21,688 nucleotides of DNA. Source: Actinomycetales bacterium (GTDB taxonomy: Bacteria > Actinomycetota > Actinomycetes > Actinomycetales > JAHECE01). Each line of letters opens with the position of its first letter. Position 1 is the stretch's first letter. Positions 15,018 through 20,657 of this stretch are shown here, piece after piece. Where the stretch lies: contig JAHECE010000012.1 of assembly GCA_024641895.1 (NCBI GenBank), forward strand, positions 1 through 21,688, written 5' to 3'. The notes under the pieces are model-generated. The model worked only from the letters and a program-made list of their open reading frames with translations. It did not search any database and had not been told where the DNA came from. Both the position numbers and the translations under genes were made by a program.

Positions 15018-15040
15018 TTAGTTGACGATTGAACAACTAA
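15018..15040. promoter_or_regulatory. MarR-type palindromic operator
   Basis: Perfect inverted repeat TTAGTTG-N9-CAACTAA, an AT-rich island in GC-rich sequence, in the 123-bp divergent region between the VOC-hydrolase operon (start 14963) and acylphosphatase (start 15087). It overlaps the region where the VOC promoter must lie (a -10-like TAAGTT is at 15015-15020 on the minus strand). Operators of this size and composition are typical of MarR-family repressors of aromatic or quinone detoxification genes. The regulator itself is not in the window. Confidence 0.7.
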
Positions 15041-15073
15041 CGGATTCGGCGCATTCCCGTCGCGCTCCGGGCG

Positions 15074-15079
15074 TACGGT
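15074..15079 (+). promoter_or_regulatory. Candidate -10 element for leaderless acylphosphatase transcript
   Basis: TACGGT is 7 nt before the ATG at 15087 with no Shine-Dalgarno sequence between. No good -35 was found. Confidence 0.4.
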
Positions 15080-15086
15080 GTCGGCC

Positions 15087-15356
15087 ATGGTCCGGCAGCA
15101 CGTCGTGGTCCACGGCCTCGTCCAAGGGGTCGGGTACCGGTACAGCTGTGAGTACCGGGCGCGCGAGCTGGGCGTCAACGGCTGGGTGCGCAACCGCCAG
15201 GACGGGGCTGTCGAGGCCGTCTTCGAGGGCGAGGATGCCGCCGTTGCCCGGATGCTCGGCTGGGCTCGCACGGGCCCTCGGCATGCCGAGGTGACCCGAA
15301 TGGACGCCCGCGACGAGGAGCCGCGGGGCGACGTCGGGTTCGAGATCCGGTTCTGA
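15087..15356 (+). CDS. acyP: Acylphosphatase
   Basis: 89 aa, the standard length. Hydrolyses acyl phosphates such as carbamoyl or acetyl phosphate; small cytosolic ferredoxin-like fold. Seen: the signature GLVQGVGYRYSC with catalytic R18 and the second motif GVNGWVRNRQDG with catalytic N36, the same residue numbers as in the E. coli enzyme. The ATG at 15087 is chosen rather than the GTG at 15078 because the protein then begins exactly at the family N terminus and a -10-like TACGGT ends 7 nt before it (leaderless). It is divergent from the VOC gene, with the palindromic operator between them, and could be affected by it. Confidence 0.96.
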   Translation: MVRQHVVVHGLVQGVGYRYSCEYRARELGVNGWVRNRQDGAVEAVFEGEDAAVARMLGWARTGPRHAEVTRMDARDEEPRGDVGFEIRF

Positions 15357-15422
15357 CCGCACGGCGCGGGGCGCCGAGGCGGCTTTCTGGCGCCCGGATC
15401 CTGGACCGGCGGGCCCTGGGGT

Positions 15423-15451
15423 TTGATGCACGTGTCCCCGCGCCCTAGCAT
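15423..15451 (+). promoter_or_regulatory. Promoter of the SAM-riboswitch sulfur operon
   Basis: TTGATG (15423-15428), 17-bp spacer, TAGCAT (15446-15451). The transcript would start near 15458, right at the 5' end of the S-box RNA. Confidence 0.65.
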
Positions 15452-15457
15452 CCGTCG

Positions 15458-15582
15458 GGACTGTCTAGAGCAGTCGAGAGACCTGGCTCGACGACGCTGC
15501 AGCAACCCCCTCGCGGTCACCCGATCCTGGCCGACGGCGCGGGCGAGGGTGCTACCGCCAGGACCGATGGAGGAGAGATGTC
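15458..15582 (+). promoter_or_regulatory. SAM-I type (S-box) riboswitch upstream of the DUF1737-rhodanese-metZ operon
   Basis: Conserved S-box blocks appear in order: AGAG (15467-15470), CTGGCTCGACGA (15483-15494), GCAACC (15502-15507), GGTGCTA (15548-15554). The block CTGGCTCGACGA differs by one base from the corresponding block I recall of the B. subtilis yitJ S-box. Helices: P2 GCAGT/GCTGC (15470-15474 with 15496-15500) and P3 CCCTCGC/GCGAGGG (15508-15514 with 15543-15549). A P4-like pairing CCGCC (15555-15559) with GGAGG (15569-15573) would hide the Shine-Dalgarno. A P1-like pairing GAC/TCT (15459-15466) with AGA/GTC (15576-15582) would include the ATG itself. Predicted: SAM binding blocks translation. 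The exact sub-class (SAM-I or the SAM-I/IV variant) and the P1 ends are not settled. Confidence 0.88.
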
Positions 15583-15898
15583 GCAACCCGACGCGAACGT
15601 CGTCGTACCCGTACCCGACGACTCGGCGCCGCCGAACGACGCACCCGTGCTCGCGGACCGGCCCGAGCCTGCCGTCCAGGACGCACCCGAGGCCCCCGTG
15701 CCCGCCCCGGAGCGCCTCGTCTACCGCTTGCTCACCGGCCCGGACGACCACGCGTTCTGCGCTCGTGTCGCCACCGCGCTCGCCGACGGGTACCGGCTCT
15801 ACGGCTCGCCGTCGGCAACCTTCAACGGTGAGCGCGTGATTGTGGCCCAGGCCGTGGTCCTTGCCGACCGCGTCGACAGTAACGGCAGGATCCGATGA
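15578..15898 (+). CDS. DUF1737 domain protein
   Basis: 106 aa. A Pro/Ala/Asp-rich, probably disordered N-terminal half (1-45) is followed by a DUF1737 domain (about 46-100): ERLVYRLLTGPDDHAFCARVATALADGYRLYGSPSATFNGERVIVAQAVV. The family has no known catalytic role; the compact YRLLTG...GYRLYGSP...GERVIVAQA pattern suggests a small alpha-beta fold. GGAGGAG lies just before the ATG and is embedded in the S-box riboswitch. The stop overlaps the rhodanese start (ATGA), so it is translated in step with rhodanese and MetZ. That points to a part in sulfur assimilation or in protein-protein contact with the sulfur enzymes (inference). Cys in HAFCARV is a candidate reactive residue only by context. 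Confidence 0.9.
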   Translation: MSQPDANVVVPVPDDSAPPNDAPVLADRPEPAVQDAPEAPVPAPERLVYRLLTGPDDHAFCARVATALADGYRLYGSPSATFNGERVIVAQAVVLADRVDSNGRIR

Positions 15899-16314
15899 GC
15901 TACGCCGGTGACCTCACCCCGAACGAGGCGTGGGAGCTGCTGACCGCGAACCCGGACGCCGTGCTGGTCGACGTCCGCACGCGCGCCGAGTGGACCTACG
16001 TCGGCGTTCCCGACCTCTCGCCCCTCGGGCGCAGAGTGGTCCTCGACGAGTGGGTCACGTTCCCGGCCGGCACGCCGAACACGACCTTCGTCGAGGAGCT
16101 CCGCGACGCCGGCCTCGAGCCGGACGACGGCCGGACGATCCTGTTCCTGTGCCGGTCGGGGCAGCGCTCCATCGCTGCGGCGAAGGCCGCCACGGCCGCC
16201 GGACTGGGCCCCGCCTACAACGTCCTCGAAGGCTTCGAGGGCGACGTGGACACCCAGGGCCACCGCGGGTCGGCCGGGTGGCGCGCCGCCGGGCTCCCGT
16301 GGTTCCAGCGATGA
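15895..16314 (+). CDS. Rhodanese-like sulfurtransferase
   Basis: 139 aa single rhodanese domain. Seen: N-terminal LTPNEAWELLTANPDAVLVDVRTRAEW (the conserved D-V-R-T/E-x-x-E-W region) and the active-site loop LFLCRSGQRSIAAAKAA with the sulfur-carrying C86. The C-R-S-G-x-R-S loop is a six-residue loop as in thiosulfate/persulfide sulfurtransferases. The C terminus GFEGDVDTQGHRGSAGWRAAGLPW is typical of the rhodaneses found next to metZ. It probably carries sulfane sulfur as a persulfide for or from sulfur assimilation. Overlaps DUF1737 by ATGA upstream and MetZ by ATGA downstream, so all three are translationally coupled under the SAM riboswitch. Confidence 0.95.
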   Translation: MSYAGDLTPNEAWELLTANPDAVLVDVRTRAEWTYVGVPDLSPLGRRVVLDEWVTFPAGTPNTTFVEELRDAGLEPDDGRTILFLCRSGQRSIAAAKAATAAGLGPAYNVLEGFEGDVDTQGHRGSAGWRAAGLPWFQR

Positions 16315-17528
16315 GCAGGTCCATCGACCCGGAGGGTCTGCGCCCCGACACCCTCGCGGTGCGCGGGGGCCAGGTGCGCACCGAGTTCGAGGAGACGGCC
16401 GAGGCGCTCTTCCTCACCCAGGGTTACGTCTACCCGCGGGCCGCCGACGCCGAGGCCGCGTTCGCCGGCGAGCTCGACCGGTACGTCTACTCCCGCTACG
16501 GGAACCCCACGGTCAGCACCTTCGAGGAGCGACTGCGCCTGCTCGAGGGCGCCGAGGCCTGCTACGCCACGGCCACCGGCATGTCGGCGGTCTTCACCTC
16601 GATTGCGGCGATCGTGAGCTCGGGCAGCCGGATCGTCGCTGCCCGGGCACTCTTCGGCTCGACGATGGTCGTGTTCAACGACATCTTCGCGAAGTGGGGC
16701 GTGACGACGGACTACGTCGACGCACACCGCACCGAGTCCTGGGCCGAGGCGCTGGCGACCCCGGCCGACGTCGTCTTCCTCGAGACCCCGTCGAACCCGA
16801 TGCAGGACATCGTCGACCTGGCGGCGGTCAGCGAGCTTGCGCATGCGGCAGGCGCAGTCGTCGTCATCGACAACGTCTTCGCCACCCCGGTGCTGCAGCG
16901 CCCGCTGGAGCAGGGCGCCGACGTCGTCGTCTACTCGGCGACCAAGCACATCGACGGGCAGGGGCGCGTGCTGGGCGGTGCGATCCTCGGTCCTCGGGAG
17001 TACATCGACGGACCCGTCCAGACCATGATCCGCAACACGGGTCCGACGCTGAGCCCGTTCAACGCGTGGGTGCTCCTCAAGGGCCTCGAGACGCTTCCGC
17101 TCCGGGTGCGGGCACAGAGCGCCGCAGCGCTGCAGCTCGCGCAATGGCTCGAGACCCGGCCCGAGGTCGAGTCCGTGCGCTACCCCTTCCTCGACTCCCA
17201 CCCGCAGGTGGGGCTGGCGAAGGCGCAGATGACGGCCGGTGGCACGGTCGTGACCTTCACGCTCCGCGTGCCTGGTGGCGCCGACGGGGAGGGCGCGAAG
17301 GAGCGGACCTTCGCGTTCCTCGACGCGCTGCGGCTCATCGACCTCTCGAACAACCTCGGCGATGCGAAATCCCTGATCACGCACCCGGCCACCACGACGC
17401 ACCGCAAGGTCGGGCTGGAGGGGCGTCGCGCCGTGGGCATCGCGGAGTCGACGGTTCGGCTGTCGGTCGGGCTCGAGGACCCGCGCGACCTGATCGACGA
17501 CATCGCCCAGGCCCTCGCCCGGGTGTAG
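16311..17528 (+). CDS. metZ: O-succinylhomoserine (or O-acetylhomoserine) sulfhydrylase, MetZ-like
   Basis: 405 aa PLP-dependent Cys/Met-metabolism enzyme. Converts an O-activated homoserine plus sulfide to homocysteine, the direct-sulfhydrylation step of methionine synthesis. Seen: TLAVRGGQVRTEFEETAEALFLTQGYVY at the start, SRYGNPTVSTFEERLRLLEGAE, ATATGMSAVF, FLETPSNP, the PLP-ring Asp in VVIDNVFATP, the Schiff-base lysine K212 in YSATKHIDGQGRVLGG, and the C-terminal SLGD-like LGDAKSLITHPATTTH and VRLSVGLEDPRDLI. The SATKHIDGQGR context fits the MetZ group better than cystathionine gamma-synthase. The ATG at 16311 overlaps the rhodanese stop. Control by the upstream SAM-I riboswitch matches its pathway: SAM, the end product, represses it. 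Whether the acyl group is succinyl or acetyl is not decided by sequence alone. Confidence 0.95.
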   Translation: MSRSIDPEGLRPDTLAVRGGQVRTEFEETAEALFLTQGYVYPRAADAEAAFAGELDRYVYSRYGNPTVSTFEERLRLLEGAEACYATATGMSAVFTSIAAIVSSGSRIVAARALFGSTMVVFNDIFAKWGVTTDYVDAHRTESWAEALATPADVVFLETPSNPMQDIVDLAAVSELAHAAGAVVVIDNVFATPVLQRPLEQGADVVVYSATKHIDGQGRVLGGAILGPREYIDGPVQTMIRNTGPTLSPFNAWVLLKGLETLPLRVRAQSAAALQLAQWLETRPEVESVRYPFLDSHPQVGLAKAQMTAGGTVVTFTLRVPGGADGEGAKERTFAFLDALRLIDLSNNLGDAKSLITHPATTTHRKVGLEGRRAVGIAESTVRLSVGLEDPRDLIDDIAQALARV

Positions 17529-17606
17529 CCCGGCGCGGAACGACGACAGTCGAAGGTCCGTCCCCGATCCGGCCACGGGGCGGGGTCCTGCCACGAGGAT
17601 GGGGTC

Positions 17607-18968
17607 GTGACCGACGCGGCCGCAGCACCCACATCGCCCGGGGACCCCGCCTTCCCGGGCCTCCACATCCGCCCGCCGAAGGGCTGGCTCAACGACCCGA
17701 ACGGCCTGTCCTACGTCGACGGCGTCTACCACGCCTTCTTCCAGTACAACCCGCACTCGGCCAGGCACCACCGGATCGTGTGGGGTCACGCCAGCTCGAC
17801 CGATCTGTTGACCTGGCACGACGAGCCCGTGGCCTTCGCACCGCGGCCGGGACTGCCCGACTCGCACGGGTGCTGGTCGGGTTCCGTGACCGTGGACGAC
17901 GGCGTGCCGACGGCGGTCTACAGCGGTCTGGTCGTGGACGGTGGCGACTCCTCGGTGATGCTCGCCCGCTCCGACCGCGCCATGCGGGACTGGGTCCAGG
18001 AGGACGAGCCGGTCGCCGGTCGACCAGAGGGCCTCGACGCGGTCCGTGACCCCTTCATCGTCGAGGTCGAGGGCCGGCGATGGGCCGTGCAGGGGGCCGG
18101 GACCCTGGACGGGCGCGGTGCCGTCATCGTCCATTCCTGCGACGACCTGCATGCCTGGGTCTACCGGGGCGTCCTCGTCTCGGCGGATCATCCGGTTGCG
18201 GCCGAGCATGCGCCGGCCGTGATCTGGGAGTGCCCGCAGCTGTTCCAGGTCGACGGGACCTGGGTGGTCATGATCTCCCCGCTCATCGGCACGCAAGGCA
18301 CCCCGCTGTCGTTCGACCGTGTCGCCTGGCTCGCCGGCGATCTGCGCGTCGAGGACGGCGCTCTGCGCTTCGAGCCGGTCACCGGCGGCCGCTTCGACGT
18401 CGGTCCCGACCTCTACGCCCCGCAGGTGCTCGCGCTCCAGAACCGTGTCCTGACCTGGGGCTGGATCTTTGAGGACGGGCGCACCCAGGAGGAGGTCGAC
18501 GCCGCCGGCTGGGCGGGTCTGCTCTCCTTCCCCCGCGAGCTGCACGTCGTGCGCGGGAGGCTCGAGAGCAGGCCCGCCCCTGAGCTGACCGCGCTGCGGC
18601 GCCGGCTGCTGCACGACGGTCCTGGCGACGAGGGCGGTGTCGCGGTCCACGACGTGGCGTTCGAGGTCGTGCTCGAGCCTCGCCGGCGGGCGGTGCCGGT
18701 CGGGATCCGGCTCCTCCTCGAGGGCCGGGGTGCCGATGACGACGCCGGTCGGCGGCTCGTCGCCGAGTACTCGGTGCCCGACGGCGCGGGTCTGCGTGCG
18801 CTCGTCGACGGGAGCGTGATCGAGGTCTTCGTCGACGGCGAACCGAACCGGTCCTCCCGCGCCTATCCTGCGGCCGGGGAGCACTGGGTGGTCGAGGTGG
18901 GCGGTGTCGGGGCACCCGCAGACGCGGAACAGGTGTCGGTCTGGATCCTTGGCCTGCCCTCGACCTGA
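17607..18968 (+). CDS. GH32 glycoside hydrolase (sucrose / fructan hydrolase)
   Basis: 453 aa. Five-bladed beta-propeller fructosidase with all three catalytic carboxylates visible: nucleophile D30 in WLNDPNG, transition-state stabiliser D148 in RDP, acid/base E208 in the WECPQ motif. A C-terminal beta-sandwich follows, ending near EVFVDGEPNRSSRAYPA. No signal peptide, so probably cytosolic, acting on imported sucrose, sucrose-phosphate or short fructans rather than on extracellular levan. Start GTG at 17607. GAGGAT lies 6 nt upstream and there is no Shine-Dalgarno, so it may be leaderless, although no -35 is clear. It sits alone between two sulfur-regulated transcription units with no sugar transporter nearby. 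Confidence 0.95.
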   Translation: MTDAAAAPTSPGDPAFPGLHIRPPKGWLNDPNGLSYVDGVYHAFFQYNPHSARHHRIVWGHASSTDLLTWHDEPVAFAPRPGLPDSHGCWSGSVTVDDGVPTAVYSGLVVDGGDSSVMLARSDRAMRDWVQEDEPVAGRPEGLDAVRDPFIVEVEGRRWAVQGAGTLDGRGAVIVHSCDDLHAWVYRGVLVSADHPVAAEHAPAVIWECPQLFQVDGTWVVMISPLIGTQGTPLSFDRVAWLAGDLRVEDGALRFEPVTGGRFDVGPDLYAPQVLALQNRVLTWGWIFEDGRTQEEVDAAGWAGLLSFPRELHVVRGRLESRPAPELTALRRRLLHDGPGDEGGVAVHDVAFEVVLEPRRRAVPVGIRLLLEGRGADDDAGRRLVAEYSVPDGAGLRALVDGSVIEVFVDGEPNRSSRAYPAAGEHWVVEVGGVGAPADAEQVSVWILGLPST

Positions 18969-19110
18969 GGCTCGCCCCGAGGCTGCGTTCGGTCATGGCC
19001 AGGTGCGAACCCGGTCTGAAGCCGATCAAGCACTCACCAGCGTCGCGCCCGGCTCGGCGTCGCTCGCGGCTCGCGCCGGCAACACCGAGCGCGGGCCGAC
19101 AAAGATGCTG

Positions 19111-19140
19111 TTGACAGTGCTGTCCTGGTCGACCTACCTT
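19111..19140 (+). promoter_or_regulatory. Promoter of the SAM-IV leader, with a palindrome over the -35
   Basis: Consensus -35 TTGACA (19111-19116), 18-bp spacer, -10 TACCTT (19135-19140). The start would be about 19147-19148, the first base of riboswitch helix P1. GACAG-TG-CTGTC (19113-19124) is a palindrome that overlaps the -35 and could bind a repressor. Confidence 0.75.
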
Positions 19141-19147
19141 CCACTCA

Positions 19148-19258
19148 GGTTCTGAGCGCCAGCGTCCAGCCCCGGCTAGCTGGCCGGCAACCCCCCGCGC
19201 GGTGGGGTGCCCCGGGTGACAACCAGGTACCGCTGACTGCGGTGCAAGCGCACGAACC
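19148..19258 (+). promoter_or_regulatory. SAM-IV riboswitch aptamer
   Basis: Very close in order and wording to the Mycobacterium tuberculosis SAM-IV RNA as I know it. P1 GGTT/AACC (19148-19151, 19221-19224). P2 GCCAGC/GCTGGC (19158-19163, 19179-19184) around an inner CAGCCCCGGCTAG. GGCCGGCAACC runs directly on from P2. P3 CCCC/GGGG is around 19191-19207, followed by TGCCCCGGGTGA. P5-type hairpin ACCGC-TGACT-GCGGT (19229-19243) and the 3' GCAAGCGC tail follow. SAM-IV binds S-adenosylmethionine and turns off sulfur genes in Actinomycetales. Here it precedes a leader ORF and an LLM monooxygenase. A hairpin CCCCGC-ACCT-GCGGGG (19257-19272) follows, overlapping the aptamer's 3' end, and may be the expression platform. 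Confidence 0.93.
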
Positions 19259-19287
19259 CCGCACCTGCGGGGGGATTGGGAGAGCGC

Positions 19288-19395
19288 GTGAGGACCACGG
19301 CCCACGAGACGAGCCCGGCGACGCTGAGCCGTGCCCGAATGTGCCGTGCGCGAATGTGCTGTCCGTCGATGTGTCGCCAGGGCGCGCTGGTCTGA
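19288..19395 (+). CDS. 35-codon Met/Cys-rich leader peptide
   Basis: GTG start at 19288 with GGGAG 5 nt upstream, TGA stop at 19393-19395. The N-terminal half is ordinary (TTAHETSPATLSRA). The C-terminal half is three repeats RMCRA, RMCCP, SMCRQ, then GALV. It holds three internal Met and four Cys codons within 12 codons, far above expectation for a 35-codon frame. It lies between the SAM-IV aptamer and the LLM monooxygenase, and its stop codon lies in the loop of a hairpin. This is the layout of a transcription or translation attenuator that senses charged Cys (and perhaps Met) tRNA. Poly-Cys upstream ORFs that control sulfur genes are known in mycobacteria; the repeat seen here is not one I recognise. 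The peptide itself is probably not functional. Not proven to be translated. Confidence 0.55.
   Translation: MRTTAHETSPATLSRARMCRARMCCPSMCRQGALV
19336..19380 (+). repeat. Three 15-bp repeats encoding the [R/S]-M-C-x-x pentapeptide
   Basis: Units 19336-19350, 19351-19365 and 19366-19380. The first two share CGAATGTGC.GT; the third starts TCGATGTGT. Each keeps ATG-TGC/TGT in frame, so the Met-Cys pair is preserved while flanking codons vary. Confidence 0.75.
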
Positions 19396-19422
19396 GACCA
19401 GCCGCCCGCCCGGCGCCGCTGG
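19386..19422 (+). promoter_or_regulatory. Attenuator-like alternative hairpins at the leader-peptide stop
   Basis: Segment 1 GCTGGT (19386-19391) pairs with segment 2 ACCAGC (19397-19402), with the leader TGA in the CTGAG loop. Segment 2 can also pair with segment 3 GCTGG (19418-19422). A ribosome paused at the Cys codons (19339-19374) or at the stop would decide which forms. No U-run follows, so termination would be Rho-dependent or control would be translational. The remaining stretch to 19573 shows no other element. Confidence 0.45.
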
Positions 19423-19573
19423 CTGAGCCGCTGCACGCGGCCGACGCCGGCGACGTCCACGCACCGATCCCCATCCGTACGTAGCCCCCAGCCTGGTGGC
19501 GCACGCCGACGACGACGTCGACGAGCGCCTCCCGCCGGAGTCGGGGCTTTCCGCAGCCGTGAGGAATACCGCC

Positions 19574-20611
19574 ATGACCGAGATCGCCGTCACCCCGCAC
19601 CATCCCGTTGCCCATCTCGACCCCGCCCCCGGCCTGGTCGTGACGTCTCGCCCGCGCACCCGGGCGCTGACCCTCGGGCTCGACCTCACGGCGCTCGGCG
19701 TCAGCAGCACGCCCTGGACGCCGAGCGCCGACGAGCCCCGCGCCGAGATCGACCAGCAGCGCGTGGTCGAGCTCGTCCGGGTCGCGGAGCGCGTCGCGCT
19801 CGACTTCGTCGCCTTCGACGAGGACTTCGCCCTCGCTCCGGGTGTCAAGCGGACGAACGCCAGCCGGCTGGACGCGGCCCGGGTGGCGTGCAGGCTCGCG
19901 CCGGTGACGTCGGGGGTCGGCCTCGTCGCGACGATCGACACGAGCTACCTCGACCCGCTGCACGTCGCCACGGCCGTCACGACCCTCGACGCCAAGAGCG
20001 GCGGACGCGCCGCGTGGCAGGTCGGAACCTCCCAGGCGCGCCTGATCGGCGAGACCGAGGAGGTCTGGGACCGCATCGGTCGCGAGATCCGGACCGCGGT
20101 CCCCGGGACACCCTCGGAGTCCGGGGGTCGCAAGGCGCACCGGCAGGGCGAGCGGCCGGCCGTCGTCATCCGGGCCGGCTCGCCCGCATCGATCGCCGTC
20201 GCCGGTGCGTACGCCGATGTCGTGCGTATCGAGGCGCTCGACGCCCAGGCCGCCCGCGCGCTGCGTGAGGGCGTCCGCGCGGCGGCGGCCGCAGCCGGTC
20301 GCGACCCTGACGACGTCCGCGTGCTCGTCGACGCCGTCGTCGTCATCAGCCCCGACGCCGCCGCGGCCCGGGCGCGCCTTGACATCCTCGCTGACCTGCA
20401 CGCGGGTGAGCCTGCGTGGCGGCGCACGCTCAGCCACCTCGGCAACGCGGGTCAGCTGGCCGACCTCGTCGAGGCCTGGTTCTCGGATCGTGTGGTCGAC
20501 GGCTTCACGCTGATCCCGGGTTCCCTGCCGCACGACGTCGCCGCGCTCGCCGTCGACGTCGTGCCTGTTCTGCAGGACCGGGGCCTGGCAGCGTCCCACT
20601 ACAAGCGGTGA
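19574..20611 (+). CDS. LLM-class flavin-dependent monooxygenase (SsuD/NtaA-like)
   Basis: 345 aa luciferase-like TIM barrel. Seen: LTLGLDLTALGVSSTPWTPS at strand 1, RVVELVRVAERVALDFVAFDEDFAL, TSGVGLVATIDTSYLDPLHVATAVTTLDAKSGGRAAWQVGTSQ (the classic LLM pattern of dating the flock of strands 3-4) and AGAYADVVRI-like VAGAYADVVRIEAL late in the barrel. Family members use FMNH2 to oxidise alkanesulfonates, sulfones, EDTA-type or thio compounds. Placement behind a SAM-IV riboswitch and a Met/Cys-rich leader argues for organosulfur scavenging (inference). It appears slightly short (usual 360-450 aa), the insertion regions being reduced. The ATG at 19574 has GAGGAA 7 nt upstream; the frame is open back to GTG 19496 but that adds an acidic stretch with no family match. 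No flavin reductase or transporter gene is adjacent. Confidence 0.9.
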   Translation: MTEIAVTPHHPVAHLDPAPGLVVTSRPRTRALTLGLDLTALGVSSTPWTPSADEPRAEIDQQRVVELVRVAERVALDFVAFDEDFALAPGVKRTNASRLDAARVACRLAPVTSGVGLVATIDTSYLDPLHVATAVTTLDAKSGGRAAWQVGTSQARLIGETEEVWDRIGREIRTAVPGTPSESGGRKAHRQGERPAVVIRAGSPASIAVAGAYADVVRIEALDAQAARALREGVRAAAAAAGRDPDDVRVLVDAVVVISPDAAAARARLDILADLHAGEPAWRRTLSHLGNAGQLADLVEAWFSDRVVDGFTLIPGSLPHDVAALAVDVVPVLQDRGLAASHYKR

Positions 20612-20617
20612 GGCAGC

Positions 20618-20647
20618 CCCGAGCCGTGCCGACCCGGCCGGCTCGGG
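20618..20647. terminator. Bidirectional hairpin terminator between LLM gene and upp
   Basis: Perfect 9-bp inverted repeat CCCGAGCCG (20618-20626) / CGGCTCGGG (20639-20647) with a 12-nt loop that itself can pair GCC/GGC. It fills the 46-bp gap between convergent genes. No long U-run, as usual for high-GC actinobacteria. Confidence 0.75.
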
Positions 20648-20657
20648 TGAGCGTGGT

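Noticed and set aside
16215..18884. 889-codon open frame on the minus strand opposite metZ and the GH32 gene
   Set aside because: Antisense to two clearly functional enzymes with all catalytic residues; the translation is Arg/Gly/His/Asp-rich without motifs, as expected of GC-rich shadow frames.
19496..19573. GTG at 19496 as the LLM start
   Set aside because: Adds an acidic 26-residue extension without family support, whereas the ATG at 19574 has GAGGAA at 7 nt.
19145..20599. 484-codon minus-strand frame opposite the LLM gene and the SAM-IV region
   Set aside because: Runs through a conserved riboswitch and the LLM enzyme; no recognisable domain.
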